A DNA stretch of 64,000 nucleotides, taken from NCBI GenBank assembly GCA_905181965.1, contig CAJIZY010000009.1, positions 1 to 64,000 of the forward strand, given 5' to 3'. Within the stretch, counting starts at the first letter, position 1, and every line of letters starts with the position of its first letter. The position numbers were made by a program, and so were the translations under genes. The notes below the pieces were generated by a model, which saw nothing but the letters and a program-made list of their open reading frames with translations, was not told the origin of the DNA and did no database searches. This DNA is from Akkermansiaceae bacterium. GTDB taxonomy: Bacteria > Verrucomicrobiota > Verrucomicrobiia > Verrucomicrobiales > Akkermansiaceae. Positions 1-11,732 of the stretch are shown piece by piece.

Positions 1-111
1 ATCTCGTCAAATAGCCACCACCCCTCGGCAGAAAAAAGACTGCTCCAGCACCCCTAAAAGAAAAAAGCCCCACCCCACAGAACGAGATGAGCCTGAAAAG
101 GTCGAAGAACT

Positions 112-724
112 TTAACGAGAGTAAAGTTCGACGATAAGCTGGAGATTGACCGGTGGGTCGACATCTTCCGTTCTCCGGGAGACGTGAGCCACGGTTCCTT
201 CCATCTTCTCGCGATCTAAAGTGAGCCAGTCCTGAAGAGGAACCGACTGTGTCAAGTCAAGCATGCGAAGTCCAAGCTGCTGCGACGGAGCGCGGTCACC
301 AATCTTGATGACATCTCCTGCGCGAACCTGATAGGACGGGATGTCGAGCTTCTTGCCATTCACAGTCACGTGACCGTGGTTGACGAGCTGACGAGCCGCA
401 TTTCGGGATTTGCAAAACCGAGGCGGTAGCAAACATTGTCAAGACGGGTCTCAAGAAGGTGGAGAATGAGGTCACCCGTGATACCACGACGACGACTTGC
501 TTCCGCAAAGTATCCACGGAACTGCTTCTCGAGCACTCCATAGATGAACTTAAGTTTCTGCTTCTCTCCAAGCGCAATCGCATACTCGGACTTCTTGCGA
601 CGTCCCGAACGAAGTCCGTGAGGACCCGGAGGGTAATTACGGCGCTCGAGTGCCTTCGATGGCCCAAAAGGGGCACTCCAAAACGGCGGTTAATCTTATC
701 TTTTGGGCCGGTATAACGTGCCAT
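112..724 (-). CDS. rpsD: 30S ribosomal protein S4 (uS4), two frameshifts
   Basis: Primary rRNA-binding protein of the small subunit. The ATG at 724 opens with [19 protein letters not shown]. Near position 670 the frame shifts by one base at a short A-run. The next frame carries the conserved middle ([17 protein letters not shown], then [13 protein letters not shown]) down to about 388. There a second one-base loss in an A/T-run moves to the frame with [18 protein letters not shown], the S4 RNA-binding domain, and the normal stop at 112. Joined, the product has the usual length of about 204 residues. It is the last gene of rpsM-rpsK-rpsD. An S4 gene this intact apart from two homopolymer-type indels is most likely a consensus error, not a pseudogene. 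Confidence 0.9.
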
Positions 725-759
725 TGATCTGTCTTTCTAAAATTTAGGGTTGAGAAGAA

Positions 760-1385
760 TTAGACACGACGCGCCTTCTTGGGCGGCAGCCATTGTGAGG
801 GATGGGAGTCACGTCAGGATCCGGTAACCTCCACACCGAGACCTTGCACGGCACGAACAGCGGACTCACGACCAGCACCCGGGCCCTTCACGCGAACCAA
901 CAACCTCTTTCAAGTCCGTGGGCCATCGCCTGACGGCAAGCATCCTGGGAAACAACCTGCGCAGCATAGGCGGTGCTCTTACGAGACCCTTTAAAGCCCA
1001 TCTTACCAGATGAAGACCATCCGATGGTGTTTCCACGCTCGTCGGTGACTGTGACGGTAGTGTTGTTGAATGTCGCGGTGACATGAACGATCCCATTAGT
1101 CACGTTCTTGCTCTTTTTCGACTTATGGACCTTGACCTTGTCAGGATCATCTTCTCCGAGAAGCTCCGCAAAAATATCGCGTTTCTTCTCTTCCTTCGGT
1201 GCCGGGGCGTCTTCGCCCTCGGCTGTGCTTTCACCCTCAACAGGAGCATCACCTTCAGCGGGAGCGTCGGTGGCTTCTGGGGCTGCTTCTTCAGCAGCCG
1301 CCTCAGGGGCTGGAGTTTCCGCAGGGGTCACTGCATCAGCAGCATCGACCTCGGTCTCCTCATTTTTGTTTTCTTCTTCAGCCAT
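760..1385 (-). CDS. rpsK: 30S ribosomal protein S11 (uS11) with acidic N-terminal extension; 3' end frameshifted
   Basis: The conserved core starts at about residue 93 ([17 protein letters not shown]) and runs through [22 protein letters not shown]. In front of it lies an Ala/Glu/Pro-rich acidic extension of about 85 residues that ordinary S11 lacks. After AMAHGL at about 935 the frame breaks several times, but the C-terminal blocks are still readable in other frames: [34 protein letters not shown] and KKARRV, with a stop at 760. I see at least three indel sites between 775 and 940. The start ATG at 1385 lies 40 bp after rpsM, consistent with one operon. The damage is probably a sequence error, because S11 is essential. 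Confidence 0.87.
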
Positions 1386-1424
1386 GTTAATGGAATGGAA
1401 AGTCGTTTCAGGTCAGCCGTGACC

Positions 1425-1793
1425 TTAGTTCATAACACCAACGGTGCGGCGCCTACCCTTGCGAGTGCGAGAGTTTGTGCGGGTGCGCTGACCACGGACC
1501 GGGAGACCACGCTTGTGACGGATTCCACGGTAGCAGTTGATGGACGATAGGCGCTTCATTTGGCCCTGCTTCTCACGACGAAGGTCACCTTCAATGAGAA
1601 TCCCCTCATTTTGGATCACCGTCGCAATTTTCACTAGCTGTTCTTCGCTAAGTTCGCCAGTGCGGATGTCAGGGCTAACGCCCGCGTGATCGAGAATCTT
1701 CGAAGCAGTCGAGGGTCCGATGCCGAAAATGTAAGGGAGAGAGGCTTCAATACGCTTCTCATTAGGAATGTCTGTGCCGAAGAGTCGTGCCAT
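1425..1793 (-). CDS. rpsM: 30S ribosomal protein S13 (uS13)
   Basis: Small-subunit head protein that contacts the tRNAs and S19. The 122-residue product has the family start MARLFGTDIPNEKRIEASL, the helix-two-turns-helix motif around YIFGIGPSTASKIL, and the basic tail (CYRGIRHKRGLPVRGQRT). It is intact and first in the rpsM-rpsK-rpsD cluster. The rpmJ gene that often precedes rpsM was not found upstream. Confidence 0.97.
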   Translation of the reverse strand: MARLFGTDIPNEKRIEASLPYIFGIGPSTASKILDHAGVSPDIRTGELSEEQLVKIATVIQNEGILIEGDLRREKQGQMKRLSSINCYRGIRHKRGLPVRGQRTRTNSRTRKGRRRTVGVMN

Positions 1794-2198
1794 GATCGTA
1801 AATGTTCAGAAAAGCCCGGAAAATGCCTGATGCACCGTTACGGGGAGGGGTTCTGTATCAAAGATCCCCTCGCTGGCAAGAGGAATTCAGCAATTTTCTT
1901 GGATTAAGACGATTTACTTTAGTTTTCCTAATCACTTTTTAGAATATGATGCCTAGAAGCTCTTCGCAACCTTTGATGATGCCCTAGAAAAGGCCATGAA
2001 AATTCGTCGGAAAAATCTCAAAACTCGGCAAATAATAAACCACTCCCGATTTATCCATTTAAGTTAGTTCGGGTAAATTCTGAAAATCGGTAAGAAGTGT
2101 CCTTGAAGCTCTATAGAGGTCTAACAGACCGACCTTCTGTCACAAGGCCTATCTCCCCTCTCACCCATCCGAGCCACCTCTGATTCCAGAGACCGCTA
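1794..2198. other. Intergenic region upstream of rpsM
   Basis: About 400 bases without a convincing gene. Near 1843-1875 a GAGGGG/CCCCTC inverted repeat sits in the leader of rpsM (minus strand). It could be a hairpin in the ribosomal-protein mRNA leader, but it is short and unproven. The rest is A+T-rich and holds the 3' flank of the DUF1501 gene. No rpmJ-like reading frame was seen on either strand. Confidence 0.4.
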
Positions 2199-3638
2199 TC
2201 ATGCGAGCACCCCTTTTTTCACCTCCCCATGAACATCAGTCAGCCGAAACTGTCTTCCTTGATAGCGGAAGGTCAACCGCTTGTGATCAACTCCCAATAA
2301 GTGAAGAACCGTCGCGTTAAAATCATGAACGTGGACCGGATCTTTAGCGATTCCATATCCCAGTTCATCGGTCTCTCCGTAAACGTGTCCCCGCTTAGTT
2401 CCCCCGCCAGCCATCCATACCGTGTAAGCCTCCTTGTGATGATCCCGGCCCGCCTTGGACATCTTGGAACCATCGCCCGATATACCCTGAGCCATCGGGG
2501 TTCGTCCAAATTCGGAATTCCACACAACAAGCGTATCTTCAAGAAGACCCCGCTCTTTCAAATCCTTGAGCAAAGCAGCAATCGGCTGGTCCACTTGTTT
2601 AGCCTTTTTGGGAAGATTATCGAAGACTCCTCCATGGTGGTCCCAGCCTTGATCAAAGAGCTGCACGAATCGCACACCGCGCTCCACCAAACGACGAGCC
2701 AGCAAACAATTGTTGGCAAAACTGCTCTTGCCGGGGTTCGTTCCATACATTTTATGAATATGCTTAGGCTCACTCTTAATATCCATTAGCTCAGGCACGC
2801 TGGTCTGCATCCGATAAGCCATCTCATACTGGCTAATTCGGGTCGCAATCTCAGGATCTCCAACATCATCCAACGCGACCTGATTAAGGTCCTTCACCGC
2901 ATCTACTACCAGCTTTCGATCAAGATGGGACACCCCATCCGGGTTAGACAAGTAGAGGACTGGGTCTCCCTTCGAACGAAACTCCACTCCTTGATGAATT
3001 GTTGGAAGGAACCCACTCCCAAAAGCACTATTTCCGGCTCCGAGAACCTGACCGGTAATTAAAACAACGAATCCGGGTAAATTTTGGTTCTCGCTCCCCA
3101 ATCCATAACTCGCCCAGGACCCGATACTGGGCCGCCCGAAACGCTCAAACCCGGTCAGCGTAAACATTTGAGCAGGAGCATGATTAAACTGTTCGGTGTG
3201 GAGGGTTTTGATGAAGCACATTTCATCCGCCATGCCCTGAAGATTTGGCAAAAGGTTCGAAATTTCCGTCCCCGATTGACCACATTTCTTGAACGAAAAA
3301 CGCTCATCCTTTGGCGTGCCCAAAAGATTGGGTTGCTCGCGAATGAAAGCCAGTTGATTAAGATCAAAGAACTCATCAGGGCAAAGTTTACCCGTTCTCT
3401 TCTGCAACTCCGGCTTAAAGTCAAACAGATCGAGATGCGACGGAGCTCCGACCATATGAATGTAAATCACCCTCTTCGCCTTCGGCGCATGATGCAGTCC
3501 GAGCTTCACTAAGGGATCATCAGCAATAGCCGCAGCATCCTGATTGATCAATGAAGCTAGTGCGGCACCACCAAAACCAAATCCGCTATTTTGAAGAAAA
3601 GACCGACGGTTCTGAGTGAGAAATGGGGTTGGATTCAT
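2199..3638 (-). CDS. DUF1501 Tat-exported protein (sulfatase-like fold)
   Basis: The 479-residue protein begins with a twin-arginine-type signal ([17 protein letters not shown]) and carries the DUF1501 blocks typical of Planctomycetota/Verrucomicrobiota: [18 protein letters not shown] near residue 60, [11 protein letters not shown] in the second half, then [11 protein letters not shown] and GRDHH near the C terminus. The metal-site-like Asp/His residues are kept. It lies 3 bp after the PSCyt1/DUF1549/DUF1553 gene, the usual pairing in this superphylum, so the two are co-transcribed. The exact substrate is unknown; a role in extracellular polysaccharide or sulfate-ester processing is only proposed for the family. 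Confidence 0.9.
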   Translation of the reverse strand: MNPTPFLTQNRRSFLQNSGFGFGGAALASLINQDAAAIADDPLVKLGLHHAPKAKRVIYIHMVGAPSHLDLFDFKPELQKRTGKLCPDEFFDLNQLAFIREQPNLLGTPKDERFSFKKCGQSGTEISNLLPNLQGMADEMCFIKTLHTEQFNHAPAQMFTLTGFERFGRPSIGSWASYGLGSENQNLPGFVVLITGQVLGAGNSAFGSGFLPTIHQGVEFRSKGDPVLYLSNPDGVSHLDRKLVVDAVKDLNQVALDDVGDPEIATRISQYEMAYRMQTSVPELMDIKSEPKHIHKMYGTNPGKSSFANNCLLARRLVERGVRFVQLFDQGWDHHGGVFDNLPKKAKQVDQPIAALLKDLKERGLLEDTLVVWNSEFGRTPMAQGISGDGSKMSKAGRDHHKEAYTVWMAGGGTKRGHVYGETDELGYGIAKDPVHVHDFNATVLHLLGVDHKRLTFRYQGRQFRLTDVHGEVKKGVLA

Positions 3639-3641
3639 CTC

Positions 3642-6600
3642 TTATTTCCGAGTCAGTGTCTCATCAAGGTTAAGAAGGACATTGGCGACGTGAAACCATG
3701 TCGCCAATTCAATAAGATTTTTATGATTTGGTTTATAGAAAAACTTAGGATTCTTCAAGATGGCGGAAACCTTCTCCGGATGATCCCGATAATGCTCGCT
3801 ACGATCCCGAATCAACTCTTCAAGAATTGTCACCTCGCTTGGCGACGCTGATCGAGCCAAAGCCAAACGAAAGGCATAATCGATGCGCCCCGACACATCC
3901 CGACTTCCGGTCAAAATTCGATCTGCAAAAGCTAGAGCCATCTCGACATAAGCTGGATCATTAAGCATCGTAAGAGCTTGGCTTGGAGTATTGGTAAGGG
4001 GACGCCGCACCGTGCAAGAGCTGCGATCCGGCGCATCAAAATTCACCATACTAGGGTATGGAGCCGCACGACGATAGACAATATAAACACCTCGCCGCCA
4101 GCGATTCTCATCCCTTTGCTCCTCCCACTTTGGCTCGTTGCGACCGGTCTGTCTCCACAAACCATTCGGTTGATATGGCATGATTGGCTTCCCATACATC
4201 TTACCCGAAAGTAACCCCGAAATTTCCAAAGCATTATCACGAAGCCGTTCCGCATCCATCCGGAACCTCGGGGCCCGTGCATGCAAAAGATTAATGGGAT
4301 CTTTCTCTAACAATTCAGGAGCCATCCGCGAAGATTGCTGATACGCTTGAGACAGAACGATGGTCTTTAAAACGTGCTTCATATTCCAGCCAGATTCCAT
4401 CAACTCGACTGCAAGCCAGTCCAACAACTTGGGATGAGTAGGTGGTTCAGATTGAGTTCCAAAATCTTCAAGAGTCGCCACAATCCCACCCCCAAAAAGC
4501 TCGGCCCACCAACGATTCACAGTAACCCTCGCCGTCAATGGATTATCCCGGCGCACGAGCCACTTCGCCAGATCCAACCGATTAGAAGGTCTTTCTAACT
4601 TCGGAAGCCGCTCCGGAATTGCCGGCCTAACGAGCTGATCAGGAGAAAGAAAATTACCGCGCTTCAGAATCCGGGTCTCGCGCGGCTTCGCTAACTCAAC
4701 CATCACCAAAGTCCGATCGGGCTTGAGGGTAGCTCTTTCTTTCTTAAGGAGAGCCAACCTTTTTTCTAGCGTCAAAAACCTGACATTAGATTTCAAAAAG
4801 TAAGCCTTCAGCCTTCCTGTCTCCTTCGCATTCCTCTTCCCTTCAGGCTTTCTTAAAACACTTGAAACCTCCTGCGGTAAAGCCACTGCTCCAACTGGGT
4901 CAGAAATTGCAGCAAGTCTCAAATTCCCAATCACCCTTCCTTGACCAAAGTTTTGTTCCAACCGGAAAACTAAACTTGATCCACGCAGTCTCTCAATTGG
5001 GCGATCCAATTGAAAAGTCGCAAAATGCGGCTTTCCAAACTGGGGGCTTATCGCCCAACCGGTCTTCACCTTACCATCAAAAGCTCCTGCGATATCCCAG
5101 TTTTTTTGTGAAAAATCAGCCTCCGCATTCTGAAGTTTCAGTTGGCTTTCCTTCCCGCCTTTTTTTATCGCTACTCTGAATTCATTGAGAACAAAATTGG
5201 GACGGGCTACATCTCCCCGGCCCGGCCCTCTCCCCGGTAAATCAGGGTGAGTTAGAGCCTCTAATCTAAAACCAGTAATCGATTGAAGATCGGTCTCAAA
5301 TTCCCCGGTGTAAGTCACCTTGTCTGGAACCTCCCCGGTCAATAACACAGAGCCATTCTCTAAAATTAAATACTCTCCGCCACTCGAGGAACCAAACGAC
5401 TTCACCGTCAGAGGCCTCCACTCCGGTTGATTTTCCAGCGCTGCTACCATTGACTCCTGCCACGCCCAAAACTTCGAACCTCCAACTTTACTCAACTCAT
5501 CACGTTCTCTTTCCAAAACAGCAATTTCCCTATCAATTTTTTGGGCCTCTACTGCATGCTCTGGTGAAAGTGGTAAATCCAAATACGGCCCAATAAAATC
5601 ATGCGAGACATCCTTCTTGTTTGAAGGAGGCTGAACTTCAAGAGGGGTATTATTAAAAAAGGAAAACAACGAATAATAATCCTTCATCGAAAATGGATCG
5701 AACTTATGATCGTGGCACTGCGCACACTCCAAAGTGATCCCCAACCAGACCGTAGCGGTGGTATTAACACGGTCAAAAACCTGATTCACTCGATTCCCCT
5801 CAGGACTCACTCCCGCTTCCACATTACAAGTGACCGTTCGATGAAAACCCGTAGCAATCTTTTGATTTAGGTTTGAATCAGGAAGCAAATCTCCGGCCAG
5901 CTGGTCGATCGTAAATTGATCGTAGGGCATATTTTCGTTGAGCGCATTAATCACCCAGTCACGATAAGCCCAAGACGGTCGAAGTTGATCTGCCTGAAAA
6001 CCGTTTGAATCGGCATAGCGCGCCAAGTCGAGCCAATGCCGGGCCCACCGTTCCCCAAACCGAGGCGAATCAAGTAATCGATCCACCTCACCTTCGTAAT
6101 TTTTAGACGTCAAAAACCATTCTAATTCCTCTGGAGTGGGAGGGAGCCCGATCAGATCTAAGGAAAGACGACGTAAAAGATTCCCTGCCGAAGCGCGCTC
6201 TGAAAACTTTAACCCTTCCTGCTCAAGTCGATGAAGTAAATAGGCATCTACCGGATTATTGATGCTTGCTGAATTTTCAACCTTAGGAATCTCCTCCCGG
6301 ACCGGCGCCACCCAAGCCCAGTGTTCTTCGTAATTAGCTCCGGATACGATCCACTTTCGCAAAAGCTCCTTTTCTTTGCTGGTGAGTGTTCGCTTGGAAT
6401 CAGGAGGTGGCATCAACTCATCCGGATCATCGGAATAAATCCTAGTAATTAACTCACTCCTCTCTGGCTTCCCTGGCACCACCGCCTCAGCAAACTCCCC
6501 TCCGCCTCTTGCTCCTTCCAACGTATCCAATCGTAATCCTCCTTTACGGGATTTCTTGTCTGGCCCATGACAATGAAAACAATTTTCCGCCAAAATAGGT

Positions 6601-6695
6601 CTAATTTCACGGTTAAAGTCCGGAGGATCTTCCGCCGCGTCGAGGAACCGACCTAAAAAGTACAGCATGGCAGAAAAAACGCCGCGAAATCTCAC
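3642..6695 (-). CDS. PSD1-type protein: PSCyt1, DUF1549 and DUF1553 domains
   Basis: The 1017-residue protein has a planctomycete cytochrome c domain at the N terminus with one haem motif CFHCH (about residue 39), a DUF1549 domain (about 150-360, including RFGERWARHWLDLARYADSNG), a central region resembling a carbohydrate-binding or discoidin fold, and a C-terminal DUF1553 domain (about 690-960, including NPLTARVTVNRWWAELFG and TLEDFGTQSEPPTHP). The listed start is a GTG; an internal ATG nine codons later is possible, and the signal peptide is weak either way. Its partner is the DUF1501 gene just downstream. Such pairs are hallmark genes of Verrucomicrobiota and Planctomycetota; the biochemical role is unproven. 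Confidence 0.92.
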   Translation of the reverse strand: MRFRGVFSAMLYFLGRFLDAAEDPPDFNREIRPILAENCFHCHGPDKKSRKGGLRLDTLEGARGGGEFAEAVVPGKPERSELITRIYSDDPDELMPPPDSKRTLTSKEKELLRKWIVSGANYEEHWAWVAPVREEIPKVENSASINNPVDAYLLHRLEQEGLKFSERASAGNLLRRLSLDLIGLPPTPEELEWFLTSKNYEGEVDRLLDSPRFGERWARHWLDLARYADSNGFQADQLRPSWAYRDWVINALNENMPYDQFTIDQLAGDLLPDSNLNQKIATGFHRTVTCNVEAGVSPEGNRVNQVFDRVNTTATVWLGITLECAQCHDHKFDPFSMKDYYSLFSFFNNTPLEVQPPSNKKDVSHDFIGPYLDLPLSPEHAVEAQKIDREIAVLERERDELSKVGGSKFWAWQESMVAALENQPEWRPLTVKSFGSSSGGEYLILENGSVLLTGEVPDKVTYTGEFETDLQSITGFRLEALTHPDLPGRGPGRGDVARPNFVLNEFRVAIKKGGKESQLKLQNAEADFSQKNWDIAGAFDGKVKTGWAISPQFGKPHFATFQLDRPIERLRGSSLVFRLEQNFGQGRVIGNLRLAAISDPVGAVALPQEVSSVLRKPEGKRNAKETGRLKAYFLKSNVRFLTLEKRLALLKKERATLKPDRTLVMVELAKPRETRILKRGNFLSPDQLVRPAIPERLPKLERPSNRLDLAKWLVRRDNPLTARVTVNRWWAELFGGGIVATLEDFGTQSEPPTHPKLLDWLAVELMESGWNMKHVLKTIVLSQAYQQSSRMAPELLEKDPINLLHARAPRFRMDAERLRDNALEISGLLSGKMYGKPIMPYQPNGLWRQTGRNEPKWEEQRDENRWRRGVYIVYRRAAPYPSMVNFDAPDRSSCTVRRPLTNTPSQALTMLNDPAYVEMALAFADRILTGSRDVSGRIDYAFRLALARSASPSEVTILEELIRDRSEHYRDHPEKVSAILKNPKFFYKPNHKNLIELATWFHVANVLLNLDETLTRK

Positions 6696-7045
6696 GGACT
6701 AGCGCTAGCGCATCGAAGACGGTTGAACAAGCCAGCAAAATTGTTCTCAGCCGTTAAAGAAAACCATTGGGTCCAAAAACTGATAAAAAGTCACATTACG
6801 CTTCTAGGATGCACTACCCCAAAATTTGATTTGCTTTCTCTTACCGCAGCTCGATTTTTTTATTGTAACTTTTTTTTCTTCAGCGCGTCATGACCCTCAG
6901 CAAAGTTCGACGAGGAACAATCTCCGCGCCAATATTATGCCGAATCCATGGAGCGGATTAGGAACCCCCTACACAAGGCCCGAAATGCTTAAGCACCTCA
7001 GTAGAACTCTATCTGTGGCGGGGCCATAGATCCAAAGGGAACGCA
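6696..7045. other. Intergenic region between PSD1 gene and beta-helix gene
   Basis: About 350 bases separate two divergent genes. I see no reading frame with protein-like composition. It has several T-runs (about 6857-6880) and must contain promoters for both sides, but no clear -35/-10 pair could be singled out. It marks the left border of a stretch (about 7.0-13.4 kb) whose codon use is visibly richer in G+C than its neighbours. Confidence 0.35.
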
Positions 7046-10000
7046 ATGAGAACGAGATCAGCCCTCTATCAACTGCCTGGAATACAGGCTCTCTGCCTTA
7101 TGCTTGCGTTCGGGCATTCGTCCGCAACTGAAATTACGTCGGACGCCCAATGGACTCTCTCAGACAGCCCTGTTTCCTTAACCGAGAAGGTCATTATCCG
7201 GCCGGGCGTAACCCTCGTTGTCGATGCCGGGGTGACGGTAATGCTGGCCGAGGATGCTGGGATTTTGGTTGAGGGATCGCTGCTCGCCAATGGGACAGCC
7301 AACCAACCCATCCTTTTCACTCGCGCAACTGGATCGAGCGGATGGCCGGGGATTGAATTTTCTGGAGCCCGGGTTTGGAACACTTTTTCAAGCAGGAGTA
7401 TTTTCGAGTTCTGCCATTTCGATTACGTTTCAAACGAGGTCGCCTTAGAAGCCTGGGAAGTTGATTTAGAGTTTTCAAATTGCTTATTTGAAAAGATCGC
7501 GGACACGGTGATTCGCTGCCATGACGGAAGGCTCAAGCTGGCGGATTCCTTCTTTCGGAACTGTGGAGAAGGGGTCAACGCCGTCCGGTGCGACGCAGAT
7601 ATTTCACGCAACCACTTTTATCACATTCGCAACGGCGCCGATGCGATCGACGTGGACTTGGAATACAGCGGGGAAGGATTGAAGCCCGCTAACATTGCGC
7701 AGAACATTATTGAGTATTGTTCCGGAGACGGAATCGACCTGGGCAGTAGCGCTGCGCGTATTTCAGGGAACCTGATCCGGCGCTGCGCGGATAAAGGGAT
7801 CTCGTTGGGTGAAGGTTCCAATGCCCGTGTCGAGAACAACGTGGTGCTACATTGCGCGATCGGAATCGCGGTGAAGGATCGTTCAGCCCCAGTAATGGCG
7901 AACAATAGCGTCCTAAGCTGCACGGTCGGCGTCAGCGCCTACGAAAAGGAAATTGGCATGGGCGGGGCGCGGGGCCACTGGGTGAACGGGATTATTTGGA
8001 ATTGCGATGAAAGCATCCGGCAGGACCTCCTATCGTTTCTGGATGTTAGATATTCGGTGATCGGTGGTGCCGAAGTTTGGCCCGGCGAGGGGAACACCAA
8101 TGCGGATCCTCAATTCGTGGATTTGAGTAGCGAAAACGTCTTACTTCAACTCGGCTCGCCCGCCCTAAACGCGGGCACGTCCCGTCTCGCCCCAACGGTC
8201 GATTACCACGGAGTCACCCGCTCCACCACGCCCACCGCGGGTGCGTTCGAAGATGTGGCTACCGGTTACGATAGCGACGGAGACGGCCAGGTGGACGCAG
8301 CCGATGGCTTACCCTTCAACTCGCTGAATGTGACGGATCCGCCGGCGGAATCTTCGGTGATCATCAATGAAATCATGTATCGTCCCGACAACGATGCCAT
8401 CGCCCTGGAGTATCTAGAATTGTATAATCGGGGTGACTCTTCAGTCGATCTTACGGGTTGGCAGTTGGTGGATGAAACCTTGTTCGACTTCCCGGTTGGG
8501 ACGACGATTCTGCCTGGTTCGTTTCTGGTGGTAGCGGCGAACCCAAGCTCGTTCGAGGCCGCTTACGATCTTTCGGGCGTCCTAGGCCCCTGGTCGGGCG
8601 ACTTGAGCGACGAGTATGCGGTGGTTCGCCTAGTCGATGGGAACCGCGGCGACGTGGACACGGTGGAATACCGGAACGCGGACGGCTGGCCCCTAGAAGC
8701 GGATGGTTCCGGATCGTCCTTGGAGTTGATTGACGTAAACAGCGACAACAACATCGGATCTCACTGGGCTGAAAGCGTGGAACGGGGAGGGACTCCCGGG
8801 CGTAAAAACGATGTGGCGGAAGGATCCGTCGTGATCAACGAGTTTCTGGCGTCTTCGGATCTCGGAACAGCGGACTGGATTGAGCTCTACAATCGCGGTG
8901 ACACGGAGCGGGATATTTCGGGGTGGTATTTGACGGACGACGCAGCAACGCTAACGGAATGGCTCATCCCTCCGAACACGGTCCTACAACCCGGAAAATC
9001 GGTCTTTTTCGATTCGCTCAATTTCGGAATATCGGCCGAAGGCGAGGAAGTTTTCCTGACCCGTTCCGACGGGCTCACGGTGGAAAGTAGGGCCGCATTC
9101 GGCGCCCAGCAGGCCGATGTGACGCGGGGCCGTTATCCGGACGGCTCACCATCTTGGAGCTACTATCCCGCCAACGGTACACCAGGCCAATTAATATGCC
9201 CAGCGACGCCCAGCAGTTTCTCGTCATTAGCGAAATCATGTATCACCCGGCCGATGGTTCGGGCCTCGAATTCATCGAACTGTTCAACATAAGCGACAGC
9301 CTGACCCTCAACCTGGAAGGAATTGCATTCACTGGTGGCATTAATTATACCTTTCCTGCTGGCACAACACTTGCTCCCGGGAATTACATCATGATCGATT
9401 CTCTCGACTTCGCCAATGGCACCGCTCTTTCAAATGGTGGAGAGATCTTGACTCGCGCCGGCTTTCCAACCGGGGCGAAAACCTGAACCTGCGCGACGCG
9501 CTGGGGAACGTGGTGGACGCGGTCTTTTACGGGGACCGCGGACGGTGGCCGCGAACGGCGGACGGGGAAGGCGCTTCGCTTGAATTAAGGTCGCCGAAAA
9601 TGGACAACGCGCTCCCGGAAGCCTGGATGATGGGCAGCGTTGTATCTGAAGGAACGCCCGGGACCGCAAACCAGTCGGATACAAACGCAACGGCCATCAT
9701 TTTTTCCGCAGGGCACTATCCGGTGATACCAACATCCGCCGAGGCAGTCACCATTCGCGCTCGGGTATCGAACGTAGACCGACCGGTTCACCTGCGTTGG
9801 AAGAAAGATGCCGATGTGGTGTTTCAGTCGATCGCCATGACGCCGGTTTCGGCCATGGATCTGGTCGCGGTGATACCCCCACAGGGCGACCGTGATTTGG
9901 TCGAATACTACATTGAGGCGGAAGACGACGACGGCTACCTCGCCACCTGGCCGCCGGGAGCGCCGGTCTTTCAGCTGACCTCGGGAGGAGAGGTTCCTTT

Positions 10001-11717
10001 CACACTGCGCTACCTCTGTCTGGACTCCCCCGCGCAGAACAGTGTGCCGTCGTTTCGCTTGCTGGTTTCCCAGAAGACGCTGGACGAATTACAATCGCGC
10101 GAACTCTCGAGCGACGAGCTGCTACCCATTACGATGACCTATGGCGACGAAGTATTCCCATTTGCCCGGTATCGATACCGAGGCACGCTCAAGCGGCAGT
10201 GGACGGTCAAATCGTACCGAATCGACCTAGAGCACGATCATCCGTTTGCGAGCGAAGATCGTTTGAATTTTAACGGGAAGCGACCCGGACCGGAATGGCT
10301 GGCTACCGAATACGTCAAGGAAGCGGGCTTCGCAGTTCCTGAGCTCCAGGCCATTCGCCTGCACGTAAACCATCGGGACCAAGGGCCGTATCTGTGGGCA
10401 GAGCGCATCGGCGGGGACTACCTGGAAAGGAACTACCGTGGTGCGTCCACCGGCACTTGGCACGAAAGCTGGGGCGAAAGAGAGGCCGGGCTTGTCCCTA
10501 TCGAGATTCTAGAAGTGCTCGATGTGATTCGAAACCCGAACCCAGTCGACTACGCTGCAGCGGTGCGACAGGTTATCGACCCGGACCAGTGGCTGAGCTG
10601 GGCGGCCTCGATGGCCTTGCTCGGAAACAACGAAACGATCCTCGGCGGCATCAGTGGAAATCACGCTGTCTACCAGCATCCGGACTCCGGTCTTCTGAGA
10701 CTGGAGCCGCTCGATCTCGACGCTACGTGGGAACCGGCGAATCTCGGCATGTCGATTCACGTGGAGACCCCCCTGCCCCGTCAGGAATGGCCCCCGGGGC
10801 TTGAAGCGTTGGAGGCTTTGATGCGCACTCCGTATTTCCAGAGACGTTATTACCAGATCCTGGCCGACGAACTGGACGGGTGGTTTCTTCCTTCCAGACT
10901 GACGGATGCCATCAACGACCACTTCAACTTAATTGACCCCGGCGGACTGAGCGCGCCGGATCAGGGAACGCCGGCAACGACCAGAGGGTATCTCAATTTG
11001 CGGCGCGACCTCGTGGAGCAGCAGATCAGCGACATCGTGGACTCCACCGCGAGCTTCGCTCCAAAACTAATCGCATCCGAAATCGGAGGAATCTACTGGC
11101 AACCATTTCCCGAGGTGGAGCTTTCAGGCTTCGTAGTGCCCAACACGCACCGGGTCCTAGTCAACCAAAGCACTGCGGAAGTGTCCTTGAATTCGACTAA
11201 CGGAGCCTGGAGCTATAGCACCTCCTTGTCGTCGGGCGACACCATCCTGAGCCTTGCGGCCCAGCCCTTGAGCAACCGGGCGTATCAAACGCCGGAACAG
11301 GTCCTCACCCTGCGCTACGACGGAAACGACGACGACGGCGACGGCTTGCCCAACAGTTGGGAAACGTATCACGGGCTGGATCCGAACGACGACGGCAGCG
11401 TCGATCCCTACCAGGGAGCTGCCGGTGACCCGGACGGCGACGGGACGACGAACCTCGAGGAGTATGAAGCCAGATCCCACCCAACGCTATCCCTCCCACA
11501 TCGGCTGAGCGTCACCTTGCTCTCGCCCGACGAACTCCAGCTGACTTGGTTGTCTGTACCAGGTGCGATCTACCAGGTACAATTCAGCGGCAGCCTGGTC
11601 GGCACCTGGACCGACCTTGGCCTCCCTCTAGCAGGTACTGGAACCAACTTGTCTGCCATCTTTTCCACCCTTCCTGCGCCGCGAAAATTCTTTCGTATTG
11701 CGGTGAAAATTGAGTAA
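7046..11717 (+). CDS. Large secreted protein: beta-helix, three lamin-tail domains, CotH-like domain (two frameshifts)
   Basis: Three consecutive reading frames (7046-9190, about 9170-9470, about 9475-11717) read as one protein of about 1550 residues. The order is: signal peptide, right-handed parallel beta-helix (about residues 30-390), a Ca-binding DSDGDGQVDAADG loop, and two lamin-tail domains (VIINEIMYRPDN and VVINEFLASSD starts). A third lamin-tail domain lies in the middle frame (LVISEIMYHPADG) and ends in the last frame (LNLRDALGNVVDAVFYG). A CotH spore-coat-kinase-like region follows (about 10060-10980), then a Ca-binding DGDGLPNSWE repeat and a C-terminal module shared with the next gene. 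The breaks are single-base shifts near 9190 and 9470. A decayed gene is possible, but the frames join so cleanly that sequence error is more likely. Confidence 0.78.
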
Positions 11718-11732
11718 GGAGCCAACAGCATT

